DNA of 64,000 nt from Beroe ovata (lineage: Eukaryota > Ctenophora > Nuda > Beroida > Beroidae): contig CAMPET010000004.1 of the NCBI GenBank assembly GCA_946803715.1, forward strand, positions 665,004 to 729,003. Direction: 5' to 3'. Positions 1-13,200 of the stretch are shown in pieces; within the stretch, counting starts at the first letter, position 1, and each line of letters begins with the position of its first letter. The notes under the pieces were generated by a model. That model searched no databases. It saw only the letters and a list, made by a program, of their open reading frames with translations, and was not told the DNA's origin. Position numbers and translations under genes: made by a program.

Positions 1-2
1 TG

Positions 3-32
<30 letters not shown>
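1..32. repeat. (GT)n microsatellite
   Basis: Nearly pure GT dinucleotide run at the left edge of the window, upstream of the first KSR coding exon. Many similar tracts occur across the window. Confidence 0.9.
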
Positions 33-33
<1 letters not shown>

Positions 34-514
34 CATTGTCTGTCATTGTCTGTCCGTGCCCAGTATCTATTTCTTAATTTGATCTGCTTGAAGGGTATTT
101 TGAACTAAAATGCCTTCATCCAATGGAAGCGGTATCCTATGGATACAGTTTAAATTTTCCTACCAATTTCTACACTCGTCTATAATCAAGATCATATTTT
201 GAACTGGTGTAACAGTTTACCAAAATTGTGACACAACCTGATCAGGTCACAGTGCTGCTTTGTGTTTTTCGTCACGCGCGAAGTCATCGTAGTGGATAAG
301 CACAGCACGCTCGTCCAAATTCTTCAACTTTTCGATTTCACGCAGAGTTGAATAAAATTTCCAAATTTAGCTCATTGGAAACATATTTAACAGTTCGAGA
401 CACTCAAATGTGCCCGCTTGTCGAAAGCAATGCTAATTTTCCTAATATTACTTGACAATTGAGTAGATTAAAGTAAGACTGATCCAATCTATCATATTCA
501 TAGCAATGTAGGAT

Positions 515-3500
515 ATGAAAAACACGATAATGGCAAGAAGTAATGGAGTCACCAGTACCTCAGATGTCAACCAGGTAATGATTGATCATAGTACAGTATT
601 CTCATAGTACTACATTCCCTTTTCTATCGGAAGGAGTTTTATTGTTGACATTATAGTACCAAAGAGATAGTTCTCACATTTGCATTACAAGGTAAAGAAA
701 GTGATCAAGATAATAGCAGATAAGCTGATTACCATACGGAACCAGCACTCGAACACTGAACTTGGCCTAGATGAGTGTAGGAGCTTGGAAAACAAGATAA
801 TCAAGTACTACACAAGGTAAAGAGCAGGGTACCGAGTAGTTATCATTCTTTTGGTAGTATTTCATGTAGTGACATCGGCGTGCAAAGCGATCTGATGCCT
901 GATTAATGGTTTGATTGAAGATAAGGGAGCCAGGACTGATGTCAATAATAGTTAGGATGAAATGACTGGGGCATTATCCCCAGGATAGTGACGATGATGA
1001 AGAATGCACCGACTGGGGCTGATACCAATGAGTACATGGACTTCCCGCTTCTTCTCAAAGTGAGTCCATCGTGTTTTTCTCGCCCAGACAGTCATTGCGT
1101 TTGGGTTCGTTTACACCAGTACGTCAGAACAGGCGTGTGTGACGAATTACGGTTGATTCGTCACAACGTGCTGACACCACTGCATAACTGTCTCGAAGGA
1201 ATGCTTGCGATGGAATGCGCTGACACCATTACGTCAGAACAGACCTGCGTGACGAATGGGGTACTCATTCGTCATAACTTGCTGACACCACTTCCTAACA
1301 CCACTGCATAACTGTGACGTACGAATGCTTGCGTATGAATGCGCTGACACCATTACGTCAGAACGGTGCTGTGTGACGATTGAGGTACTCATTCGTCATA
1401 ACTTGCTGACACCACTGCATAACTGTGACGTAGGAATGCTTGCGATGGATGCACTGACACCATTACGTCTGAACAGGCCTGAGTGACAAGTGGTGAGTCA
1501 TTTGCCACAACTTGTTGACACCACTACTAATCTCAGGTTATTGGTATAGATGAGGAAGGCATAGAGGAAATTGTTCATTCCACCTCGGTGAGTGACGTCC
1601 TGATGCTGGACGATAGTCAGACGAAGATCTTTGCACAAAAATACAGTCTACGACGGGAGGAAACGAGGAAATTCTGTCTCTTCCTTCACAATCTCCGACG
1701 ATGTGTGTCTGATAAGAAGAATAATAAAGTGAGTGACCTCGCGCTGTGAGACACACAGCATCACACTGGTGTCCACCGTAACACATCATCATTCATCACA
1801 CCAGCGCCGCAGCTGCAACCCCTCATCACATCAAAAACTCTCATTACATGCTCAGATCAGGTTCAATTTAATCATTTCTCGCCCTCTTTTTCATCCATTT
1901 ATCACACTTCTTTGACGGATGTTCGAAGAAAAGCTTCATTTAACACTTGTTGTAGATCAATATCATTGTATGCTGTAGATTTATCATTGTACAGTAGGTT
2001 TCACCATTTTCTTCTGCTGCGATTACCCATGATTCGCAGTGATTTATCTTTCCACCTGTGGCTGCGAGTATCTTATCGTCATTTCACGTGATTGAACGAT
2101 GTGCACTTTTCCACACAGGAGGAAAGTCTGAACAACTACGTTTGGCAAAGCTGGAATAAGATGTCCCGGTATCACAGCACAAGTAGTATGGACACACTGG
2201 ATCTTCCTGGCACAATGCCCAGATCGCAGTCCTACTCCCTCACCAATGCGAACCTCCTCAACAAGGTACACGCACCTGCGTCCAACATGACATTTCCTTG
2301 TGTTTCAAAACAATATCTATCACCACCCTACCGTCATTTAATATGTGGTTCTGTGTGCTACTTGTAACACTCACATATTTTATTCAGGTGGTTAACAAAT
2401 CCCAACCCAACTTGTCAAGTGTGGTCAACATGGAGAATATCAACCAGTATTCCAGTGTTCCCCGCGGAAACAAGGTTAGTGCCACCTGGTTTAGAGTGTC
2501 ACACCACACTGACCACTGAGTGTCACACCACACTGACCACTGAGTGTCACACCACACTGACTACTGAGTGTCACACCACACTGACTACTGAGTGTCACTC
2601 CACACTGTCCACTGAGTTTCATTCCATACTGACCACTGAGTGTCACACCACACTCTTCACCATTATAATTGATTCTGAAAATGTCAATTCTGTCAGAATG
2701 ACGGAGGGAAGAAGCAGCGTCCCTCTGTTCTCAACTTGCCCTGTTTCCTGCACCAGCCTTCCTCCCCCGCCCTGGCATCTCCCATTGTCATGGCACACTC
2801 GATCAAACACCGATTCTCCTCACGGAGCCTACTTCTCTCCCAGAACTGCGACTTCTGCCACAAGATGATGCTCTTCAGGTAAATCTATCTTTAGTGTATC
2901 TTGATATCAGATTCTATAGATATCACATTCTCGATAGATCACACTATACCTGTACCACTCTCTAGATTATCTTTAGTCTGATATTCATCTCCTCACTTCT
3001 TCCTCCTCACGTGATTCATCTTCTCACTTCTTCCTCTTCCTCTTTCTGCCCCCCAATCCCCATGCTCATTGCTCAGTGCTGTGCAAATAACAATCAGCAT
3101 TCCAAACTCTGTGATAGAGGTACTGTCACCACACTGATAGTGCATTACTTGTCAGAATACGCGCGAGACGTCCTCTGCGTCACTGTGACGTCAGCACAGA
3201 ATGATATTAATGTGAAGGGGGTGGGTGCAAGGGGGGGGGGTCAATCGAGGGATTGCATTATTATAGTGCCGTGTCAGAGCGACACTATGATAATCAATGT
3301 ATAGTGCCACTCTAATTTCTATCATCCCACCCCCAACACTAATGAGAATTATAGCAGAGGGTGCAAAAGGGGGAATTCTTGAGATACCGTGCAAAGAGGG
3401 GACTCACTGTAATACAAAAACATTTCTCAGTATAGGTTCGAGTGACACCCACACTTCGTTGTCCTGATTTTGACTAGGACCGGTGATTTACGGTCGAAAT

Positions 3501-6500
3501 CCGGCAGGTATGGGGTACGTTGTAAAGAGTGCAACTACAAGTGTCACAAGGATTGCTCGCTGAAAGCTCCTGCGTCATGCGGATTGCCGCCTCAGCTGGA
3601 GGAATTCTACAAGCGACAGTGTGAAACTAACCAGGTAAACAAGTAAACAGTGGGACCATGTGGATATCTGACCTTGGTTGTTTTTTGATCGTTTCTCCCC
3701 TAAAAAATCCTCCGGATTATTCATCCACTCTCGAATACTATTCTCGCTAAATCGATTAACCCCTCTCAGTTGCCGGTGCAGAACACCTTGACACCATCAG
3801 CTATCACCACCTCAACACCGTGTTCCCCTGGCGCACTGCCAACAACCAACCACCACATTAACACCCCTCCTTTGACACCACCAGCTTCTGCTCCTTGTTC
3901 ATCTAAAAACAAACAGTACGTTGATATGTCTGTGTCTGTTCTGATTCATTTTCAATCCTATTATCTGAGCATAAGAGAGAACAAAAATTATGAGTTCAAG
4001 TTTGACATTGATTCGTCCGCCGCTCGACGCTAGATATTCCACTACTGGTCGCCATTGTAAATCACCATGACTGCAGTACAGCGATATCTAATCGTTGATA
4101 TCAGCTCGTCGAGAAATCGCTATAATGTTATAGAGTTCGGACCCTACTCAGTAATCATACAATTGACACCACAGTCAATGATCGCTCAATATACATCAAT
4201 GATGGTTCTCATTGACACCAATTACCAATACATGCCATGATGAAAACTGAATGTGTGTACATTGACACCACCTTGACAGGAAGGTTTCCCACAGAATCGG
4301 AGTTCCTCGATCCTCGAATTACCCCGGGTCCAAGGAGAAAGCTATCAGTAGTAGCCCGTATGTATCACGTGCCACTGCTAAACGCTCTTGTAACTCCCTA
4401 CTATTTGTGTACACGTTGCGGGCACGAACTGAGCACGTGGTGGCGCGCAACGTGTACAAGCTTCCCCTGTTGTTAACACAATCACGATGTTTCCGCCATA
4501 ACATACTCGGCTGGTTTGTTCCTGCCCACTGAAATTGGCTCCGACAGCAAGCTAGCTTACAGCTGATTCTCTCACAACAGATAGAGTACTAGACATGTGT
4601 TCTGTGAAGCTCAATATTATACTGGAATCTTGGAAGATGATTCGCGTTTGTAATTCCTATTAATTTGCTGGTTCTTCATCATGTTGTTCGTTCATGTTGT
4701 CATACTCGCTCATCATTGCAGTATAACAGCTCGAAATAGCAAAATCAACGATATACCCAACTCGTATAAAACTTGCCATGATATAGCGTGTATTTCAGGC
4801 AGCACTTCACATTCCCCGAACAATGTCAGAGCTGTGTCAACCCATCAGAGAACCCTGCAGTGGCGGGAAACTTATCCCCACCTGCCTCCGCAGCCGCCCT
4901 TCTCATGGACACCAAATCACACAACAAACGTGACACCACGCGAACACCACATGACACCACTAGGGGTGACAGTAAACCAGAACAGCGGTCCAATCACCGA
5001 CCACTGGAGCGAGCTGGTCCCCATCATCAACAGCAGCCTGCTGTCGGTGCACCCCAAGGGCCGGCACATACATTACAGACCCAGACATCACTTGATCCGC
5101 TGCATCACGATGTGAGTGATGACTTGCAGAGACATCACCGGGCCATGCAAGATGAACCTCCTGTGCCAGGTATGTGACAAGCAGACAACTTCTCATTATT
5201 ATGCGAACATCTAAACCAAGTCATGGTCGATATTATGATCTCTCCTGTCCCCCTCTCAATCCCCGACATTATTTCAGTCCCGCAGACAAAGAAAGCTATC
5301 GCCATGGCAACAGTGAACGTAACACCGAGCAGCACGTCACCATCTGTCGCCATGGAGGACGTTACCATGACAATTAAACCGGTGTTTGACATGGATGAGG
5401 AGGAGGATGAGGAGTATGACACCGACAATTCCAGTGAACACGGTCTGTCTCAATTAATTAATTAATTAATTAATCATAGACGGTAGTTTTCATGCTATGA
5501 CTGCTCCTTACTTATTGGTGACTAATTGAATAAGTATCCAGCATTTGTTGCCAAGATACATCGTAACCATGGCAACGCTTCTTCGTACTTGGTTACCATG
5601 ACACCACCATTATGGTACCAATACCTTGACGCCACCAGGATTGAACTATGACACCACCACTCTACACAATGTTGACACCACATGTTCACAGAAGTTGAGG
5701 AAGAGGTTGACAGTATGGGTAACACGAGTAGCACTGGCGGTGGCGGTGGCGGCGGCGCCACACTCCCCACCCGGAAACGATTCCTACGTAAGAGTGTGCT
5801 GAGTGACTGGGGTATTAACTACGATGAACTCGTCATTCTCAACAAGATAGGAGATGGCAGAACTGGACAGGTAAGCCGAAAATAGACTGGTCTGAGGTGG
5901 TTCGGTTTTGCAATTGTCTATCGCGAGCAATATTAAAATGCTCCATTTTCAACTTTTGTCTCGTATATTCTCGTCGGAAGTAGTAACTCCACTGATATTC
6001 CTCTCTCTATTGACAGGTTTATCTGGGCAAGTGGCACGGTGATGTTGTGATCAAAGTTTACCACATTCCTCACCCTACACGAGAACAGCTAGCACAGTTC
6101 AGACGGGAGGTAGGATGCCCAGTGTTCTGTGTTCACTTCCAAACGCACTTATATCTCCAAAATATTTTAAAGTGTTCTAGAATCTCGATCAGCACCCAAA
6201 TACTAAGATTTCTTATGTTTTAGGGCGTTGATTCGGTTCGGTGGTTTTATTTTTGGCCCTTGACCAAAATAGTGAGCAGGGTCTATTTTACACTCAGGAA
6301 TAGAATTTCCTTGTGTTTCAGGTTCAAATGTTACGGAAAGTCCGGCATGAGAACATAGTGTTGTTTATGGGGGTGTGTATGAATCCTCCCAACCTGTGTA
6401 TTATCACTGAGTACCTGAAGGGAAAGAGTTTGCACTTCTACATACACGAGCAAGGCAAAGCGTTCACTGAACGACAGAGCATGCATATCATGGAACAGGT

Positions 6501-7998
6501 ACAGTGTGTCAGTAGTGTCAGTTCATTGTGTCAGTGGTGGTATAGTGTCACTGCTATTAGTGTATGTTTATAGAGTCAGTGTCGGTATAGCAATGTCGGT
6601 GGCAGGCCCCAATGTCAGTAGATGGTGAACCTTTACCCACGTTTGACGTTATGACATGAGGTTATGACGTGAGTTATGGCATAAGTTATTGAGGTTGTGA
6701 CGTGAGGTATGGCATGAGTTTTGACGCGAGGCTGTGACATCTGTGTCTGTGTCAATGGAATGTGGAGCAACATCTCCCTATTTGGCAGGTGTCTGTTGCA
6801 CTTGGTTATCTGCATCATCGAGGAATTATACACAAGAATCTGAAGAGTAAAAACATCCACCTCAATGATAAGAAGGCTGTGATATGTGACTTTGGAATTG
6901 GTAGCATGACTGATCTCAAACTAAAGAAGGGGGAGAAAGGGTTTGAGGTAAGGCGTCTGACAACTTTTGGCAATAAATAATTTGACTCTGATTCATCTCA
7001 GATTTGAAGTCTCTTTACTATTTTACCGATTTCACGAAAATTCTTGTCCTCAGGTGATATTCAATGTGAATCTCTACTACCTTGCCCCAGAGATTATAAG
7101 GAGGTTACAGGCTATAGTCGCAGGTGTGTGTGTGACGTGTGTGTGTGTATGCATGTGTGTGTGTGTGTGCATGAGTGTGTCTGTGTGGTGCATGTGTATG
7201 TGTGTGTATGTGGGCGGGTGGTTGGGCTGTGTATGTTAGTCTGTGAGTGTAGGTGGAACGTGTGTCTGTGACTGTGTGTTGGTGTGTTTAGTTGATGTGA
7301 CTCTGTGTGTGTGGCTCTGTATGGGGGGATAGCTTGTGTGGTTTCTTATCATTGATCACCGTGTAATGATAGCTTTGTGAACAGTCTGCATCACGTACAA
7401 TGTACTATGTACATTGTACATGCTCCATCACAGCAGTGAGTAGTGTATACTATAGTGTATATGGGCTGTGTATGGTGTGTACCTATATGTGTAATGGTAT
7501 ATTCTAAACACAGTAGTGTATAGATTGTTGTACGGGTGTGTAAATGTGATGACTCACACAGGTAAGGATAAAGGGGAGATAGAGCTGTCAGAAGAAACTG
7601 ATGTTTACGCATTGGGCACTGTCTGGTATGAGATACTGGCGGGACACTGGCCCTGGCCTGGCCATTCTCCTGAACAGGTACCAACATCACACCAGTCATC
7701 ACAACAGCCACTATTACCCCACCTCACTGGCGCAGCTCCAACTGCTCCTTCATAAACCCCACTCTCAACATGTGCTCATTCCCAGGTATGGTGGCATGTC
7801 TCTAAAGGCCTCGTCCCGGATGTGTCGAGTGCGTCCCCCGAGCTGGGAAAACTCCTACAATCATGCTGGAGTGACGATGTGTCTAGTAGGCCGAGTGCCG
7901 CCCAGCTCGCCAAGGAGATCCGGAGCAAGCCGGTGCCGCACGCCTTGCAACGCTCTCCGTCACACCCCGTGGCCCTCAAACGGACTGCTACCTCATGA
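515..7998 (+). CDS. KSR: KSR, kinase suppressor of Ras (scaffold pseudokinase)
   Basis: KSR scaffolds RAF, MEK and ERK at the plasma membrane downstream of Ras. Exons: 515-574, 692-816, 984-1059, 1537-1728, 2119-2265, 2388-2474, 2697-2878, 3478-3634, 3770-3915, 4284-4347 (end uncertain), 4803-5169, 5278-5442, 5692-5870, 6017-6109, 6322-6498, 6789-6947, 7054-7123, 7562-7677, 7786-7998. They join in frame into about 924 residues, close to human KSR1. Visible domains: an N-terminal helical/SAM-like region (residues 20-150); a complete C1 zinc finger near 267-320 with its C-x2-C, C-x2-C and H-x2-C pairs; an FTFP ERK-docking motif; an acidic stretch before the kinase; and a kinase domain near 630-905. 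The glycine loop is GDGRTG, the VAIK lysine is kept (VVIK), DFG is kept, but the catalytic loop reads HKNL, so the catalytic Asp is Asn. The start is the first ATG of the first exon that fits. The 4347/4803 junction is the only weak join. Confidence 0.93.
1118..1530. repeat. Tandem repeat array, about 110-123 bp unit, in a KSR intron
   Basis: Three to four degenerate units carry the recurring words GCTGACACCATTACGTCAGA, ACTCATTCGTCA and AACTGTGACGTA. The starts of the first word at about 1219, 1342 and 1452 give spacings of about 123 and 110 bp. The same family forms a second array in a NOS1AP intron at 12.7-13.1 kb. Confidence 0.85.
2505..2660. repeat. Minisatellite, 24-bp unit
   Basis: About six copies of a unit containing CACTGAGTGTCACACCACA lie in the KSR intron between 2474 and 2697. 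Because 24 is a multiple of three the array reads as an open frame (TECHTTLT repeats), but it is intronic. Confidence 0.85.
7124..7345. repeat. Degenerate (GT)n tract in a KSR intron
   Basis: A GT-rich simple repeat begins directly after the donor site of the exon ending at 7123 and fills the first 200 bp of that intron. Confidence 0.85.
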
Positions 7999-10257
7999 AA
8001 CTGAATGTGTGAGGGGCACTGTCATGGCATACACACATGACACCTACCCCGAACACTGCTGTTCGTTTGCTTGCTAGTTTCTATTTCATTATACTGACAC
8101 ACGCGCTCACAAATGCACTTCCACACTGTAAATTATGTTAGGCAGAATAACCGTTAGTCATCTTTGAATCATGAAATTGAAATAGAATCGCTTTCGATCC
8201 GCCGCTTTTACAGTAAACATTGAAATACTCCATTAAATTGAGCTTCAAGGTTTCGTTAGGTTTAATAATAATTTGTTCTGTTCTTACAGCTCACTGTAAT
8301 TTCATCATGATCGCGAACTAAGTCATGGCCAAGTTTTTCTCTTTCAGGTTCCCACTTCCTATCCCCTTCAACTTCAAGTTCAATGATTGAAGATTGAATC
8401 AATCTTCATAATCATATTTTCCATTATTTAGACTGATATTTCATTTCCGGTTCCCTGATCAATAGTTATGGCTTTGTGTGTGAGTTATAGCTATACAACG
8501 ACGCGACAATCAACTGTCAACGCTTTTCGATTTGATTTAAATTGAGATTAAACTTTAAAATGATAATGAATAATCAACGATGGTATTGCGATGAAATCAT
8601 TAAATTTGAAATCTTGATTTCGCTGACATTTATGTTTTGATTTTGTACGGTTTCTGGTTTTTTATAGGCGATTATTTAATGTACCGGGCCTGCACTCACT
8701 GAGTGAGAATAATTTAGTGTGTAACTTTAGATGGCCAACTGCAAGTGGACCGAGCGCGGCGCGGCGCAGCTTTGTTATCGCGCCGCGCAGCCCAAATGCT
8801 TACAATTACACGCTGCGCGCTACAATTCGCGCGCAACGTGGAAAACTTGCATGTTGTAGTGAATTCAAACTCTTAAGTGAATCATAAATTCAATCAAAAG
8901 GAGCAGTACGTACAGCAGTACACAAAAATCATACCTTTATTCATAATTTAACTTCAACTTCAAGGCTTGACATGTGATTGTGTCAGCAAACGCAACTATG
9001 TATGAACTATGAGTATGAACTAAAAGTAAATTCTTCAAGTGTTTAACTTTAAAATATCTTCAATATCTCTGAAATCGTTCATGGCTAGGTAGCTATGATA
9101 GGTGCTAGTCTTTTATTAGTCGACCAACATATCAAACGTCATCAATAATTGATCAAGTTAGCTTTGAGTTTGACTGAAAGTAAATAGTGTGGGTCGCATA
9201 AAAACCAACCTTCCGAATTTTGAAAAGGAAGGGTTTCCATATTAAATGGTCAACTCTTAAAAGAAGTTTTAAATGAGCCGACATTTGATGACGATTAAAA
9301 GAAGAAACGGGAAGGTACACAATTTTTACTACACGAAAAATAAATGATTTTATATATATTCGAACCCATGAACTCTTTCATACATAATCGATTAATACAT
9401 CTGATTTAAAAAAAACTCAAATTATATAAAACATTGAAATTTACCAGCTTGTACCTCTTGTACTCAATGTTAGGCGGTCTTAAAGAAGAAGTGTTACGCG
9501 TATGCAGGCACCTGGACCGAAAACAGACCGACCAATGAAAACTGCGCAGAAACAATGAAATTACACTATTTCATGTAAAATGCGCGTTACTATTATTACA
9601 TGCTGAAGTGTGGGTATTTTTCAGTACATAAGTTTTCAGTCCCGGTGTACACACCCCAAAAACGATGCACTACGAATACTCATACTAATAAAGGAAGGAA
9701 AAATTCGGCATGTGCGACTCGTACGACGTACGATCATACTCAGATTCACGACACATTCTTCGTACATTCATTCTACTAACGAGGATTTTAGTAAATTTCG
9801 CTGTTAATCTCTGATAAAAATGAACGTCACACTATTATTATAGACGTGTCGTTACCGTCACTTAAACTTTAAATATAAAACTAGATATATACAGTACACC
9901 ACATGTATATATGCTGACATCATCTCCAGGCTGTCAATTCGTAGCATGGTAGGCCAAAACATTCGTCGTTAACGCAAATTGATATTCTCCAGGAAGATTT
10001 AATGACATACGCATGAAGTTTGGATATGACATACTCAAAACTTTTTACATTCGTACCCGTATTACTCGTAGCTATAGAGTGGATTTACAGTGTATAACAA
10101 TTCTCACACAACTGTACAAGATACACTCCATTGACATCATTCAAGTCCAGTGACCGGCACTTCAAAGTGAGGATATTCGAGATGTTACTTCCACATAGTC
10201 TGGATATAAAGTGTGACGAACGTTGATGACGTCATTCATAATCGCGACGTAGTATTC
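7999..10257. other. Intergenic / convergent 3' region between KSR and NOS1AP
   Basis: I see no gene. KSR (+) and NOS1AP (-) converge here, so both 3' UTRs must lie in this interval. A short GC-rich self-complementary patch occurs at about 8750-8830 (GAGCGCGGCGCGGCGC and related words). The only open frame of note, 9610-9807, has no recognisable similarity or splice support. Confidence 0.6.
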
Positions 10258-13200
10258 CTATGCTGCTTCTTCGTCAAACGGGACCCAGTTCTGTCGTGAC
10301 TGAAGGGGGGGGGGAAGATATCAGAACGAGGATACAATTTGGGGATAAAGTTTTGGGAGGATAGGGTTCTGCAGTTCTACCGAACAAAACATGATCCTGT
10401 GATGTTGTGACGCGATGTCGTGACGAGATGTTGTGACGAGATGTCGTGACGACATGTCGTGACGAGATGTCGTGACGAGATATCGTGACGACATGTCATG
10501 ACGGGATGTCGTGACGAGATATCGTGACGAGATATCGTGACGACATGTCATGACGGGATGTCGTGACGAGATGTCGTGACGAGATATCGTGACGAGATAT
10601 CGTGACGACATGTCATGACGGGATGTCGTGACGCGATGTCGTGACGAGATATCGTGACGCGATGTCGTGACGCGATGTCGTGACGCGATATCGTGACGAG
10701 TTGGCAGGGTCCCGTACCTGTTGTAATGGTATAAGGGTATCCTCTGCGAGAGGCACTGGCGTGTCCAGTATATTGACATTGTTGCTGCTATTGTTGCTGT
10801 TATTGTTGCTATGGGGCGGTAACGTAGGTGTACCAGGTGTTGTCACAAATGGGATGATAGGGTTGTGGGTGTTACCTATAACCTGTGGGAGGAGTTATAG
10901 TGAGTTGCGGACTAAGGATGGGAAGGATGATGATGTTATCATATTTTGGTGATGGGATTGCGGTGATGGGATTGTGGTGATGGGATTGCGGTGATGGGAT
11001 TGTGGTGGGATGCTCATTCTTCTCACTTTGGAAAGGGTTGACAGTTTGAGATCGTCGATCTCCTGCCTCATCTGTTTCATTTGCATCGTCAACTCCTGAT
11101 TCTGTTTCAGCAGAGCTTCATTGCGCTTGTTAGCCTCTGCTCGTGATTGCATCTGAGAAGACAGTGTGTCACAAAACAGCTAGGGTGGGGTGGGGCAATC
11201 GTGGACAGAGGCTATTCTGGACATGGGGTGGTAATTCTGGACAGCGGATTTCATTGAAAATCCGCTAAGTTTAGAGCTTCAATCTTTTTATGGGAACANC
11301 GATGGGACCCTGAAATAACGCGATACATGAACTTGTTTATGTTTGTTACAACTCCAATAAGTAACATAAAACAACAAGTGTAACACTTACTAAAAGGGAT
11401 TATCCATATAACCATTCAAAATCTAGCAGCTAGAAGCAGAGAATAATTCACTTACATTGACACTGAATACTGAGGGGACAGGAGAGAGGGCGGTATCCTT
11501 CTCGTTTTCTGTGAAGGTATCTGAACCACCGAGCCCTTCATCCGTTGTTCGCGCCTGGAATTTGCATTATAAATGCAAAAACAACATCGGAAATAAAAAC
11601 GGGAACAGAATATTTTTCTGGCAGAAGGTCACTCGCAAAATCGTTAATTACATCCCATCACTATTCATGAGCAATTATCACATACATCATTCCTATCATC
11701 CAATGATGCGCTGCCGACAGACCCCTCTATCGATCCAGCCTCAGCAGGTGCCTTCTCTGGCGTTTCCTCTGACGCCTGCTCGCCTTCGCTGCTTGTGGGC
11801 GCCGCAGTGGCGGGTGTCTCAGTGGACTCTGACTCGGGCGGGGTCTCCCTAATGTGAATATGTGGAGATGAAGCTTCCGCAAGATATCTGGGAGATAGCG
11901 GATACGTTTTTATCTTTTCTAACAAGAGATAACAAAAACTTACACAACAGGTTGTTTCTCCTTGACGGGCTCTTTCTGTTTCTGAAGCTTGTGGACCACT
12001 TCAAAAGCTTGGCCCATGGTGCGAACCACTCTTAGAGCTTGGGACTGAAAAGAACAACTTTGTGTCAGAGATCTAAATGTTCAGGCTGTTGTTACCATGA
12101 TTTGGGGGATATGGGAAGTATTTTGTAAACAAAACTGGAGCTACCTTCTTCTTAGCTTTGAAGACGTAGCACTTGAAGGTGTTATCTGGGCCATCTCGAG
12201 CAATGTAAGAGAAAATCTTGAGGTCCTGCGAGTCGTGTGATACGTAGAACACCCTGAAATATTTATGTCGATCAATAAATTAAGTAAGTAAGCTATCATT
12301 AATCAGCTGCTAATTTAATTTGGACACTAAAATTTGAAATTTTTGATAACAAGGGCGCGCGCACTGCGCGGCTCAGGACTGCTAACAATAGGCACAAAGC
12401 GGCTGCTGAAAAAGTACGATTAGTGCGCGCTAATGTTACCGCGCAATACATCCATACTCAAGGCATGTTCGTCGTTTGATGAGCGTCAAGGCGCTGAACG
12501 AGATTATAGTAGACGGTACGTCACAGTATAAGATTCATTCAAAGGTAGGAAACGTAGACATTCCAAAATACCACAAATTTATGTCCCAATTCACCTGACT
12601 TCACGATTCAACAAAAGAATTGCGGACTGATAATCATTTATTTCACATCCGGGATCATAGAATGCGTAGTTGACATTGTTTGTCAAAAAGCGAACCACAT
12701 CAAAATCATATTTGATGTTAAATTGATTAATTGGCACCAGTACGTCATTACAGGGCTGCGTTACGAATTGGTGCTCATTCGTCACAAATGAATAACTGTG
12801 ACGTAGGAAAGCATGCTTGTGATGGAATGTGCTGACACCAGTACGTCATAACAGGCCTCATTCGTCACAACTTGCTGACACCACAAATGCATAACTGTGA
12901 CGTAGGAATGCATGCTTGCGATGGAATGCGCTGACACCAGTTCGTCAAAACAGGGCGGTGTGACGATTGGGTTACTCATTCGTCACAAATTGCTGACACC
13001 ACTCATACATAACTGTGACGTAGGAATGCATGCTAGCGATGGAAACTGCTGACACCATTGCGTCAGAACTGTGCTCTGTGACAAATGGGTATTCACTCGT
13101 CACAACTTGCTGACACCACCGCATTACTGTGACGTAGGAAATCATGTTTGCAATACAATTTGGAAATTTTCATCAGAGATCCAAGTTTTCCGAGAGAGGC

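Noticed and set aside
1118-1530. Possible CRISPR-like array of repeats
   Set aside because: Units are about 115 bp, degenerate along their whole length with no unique spacers, and lie in a eukaryotic intron.
10321-10846. Arg/His/Asp/Ser repeat ORFs on the minus strand
   Set aside because: 13-bp minisatellite in the last NOS1AP intron; the donor at 10717-10712 and acceptor at 10300 show it is spliced out.
12591-12785. Minus-strand ORF near the missing NOS1AP exon position
   Set aside because: Order is right but the residues show no resemblance to the PTB segment and the splice phases do not fit.
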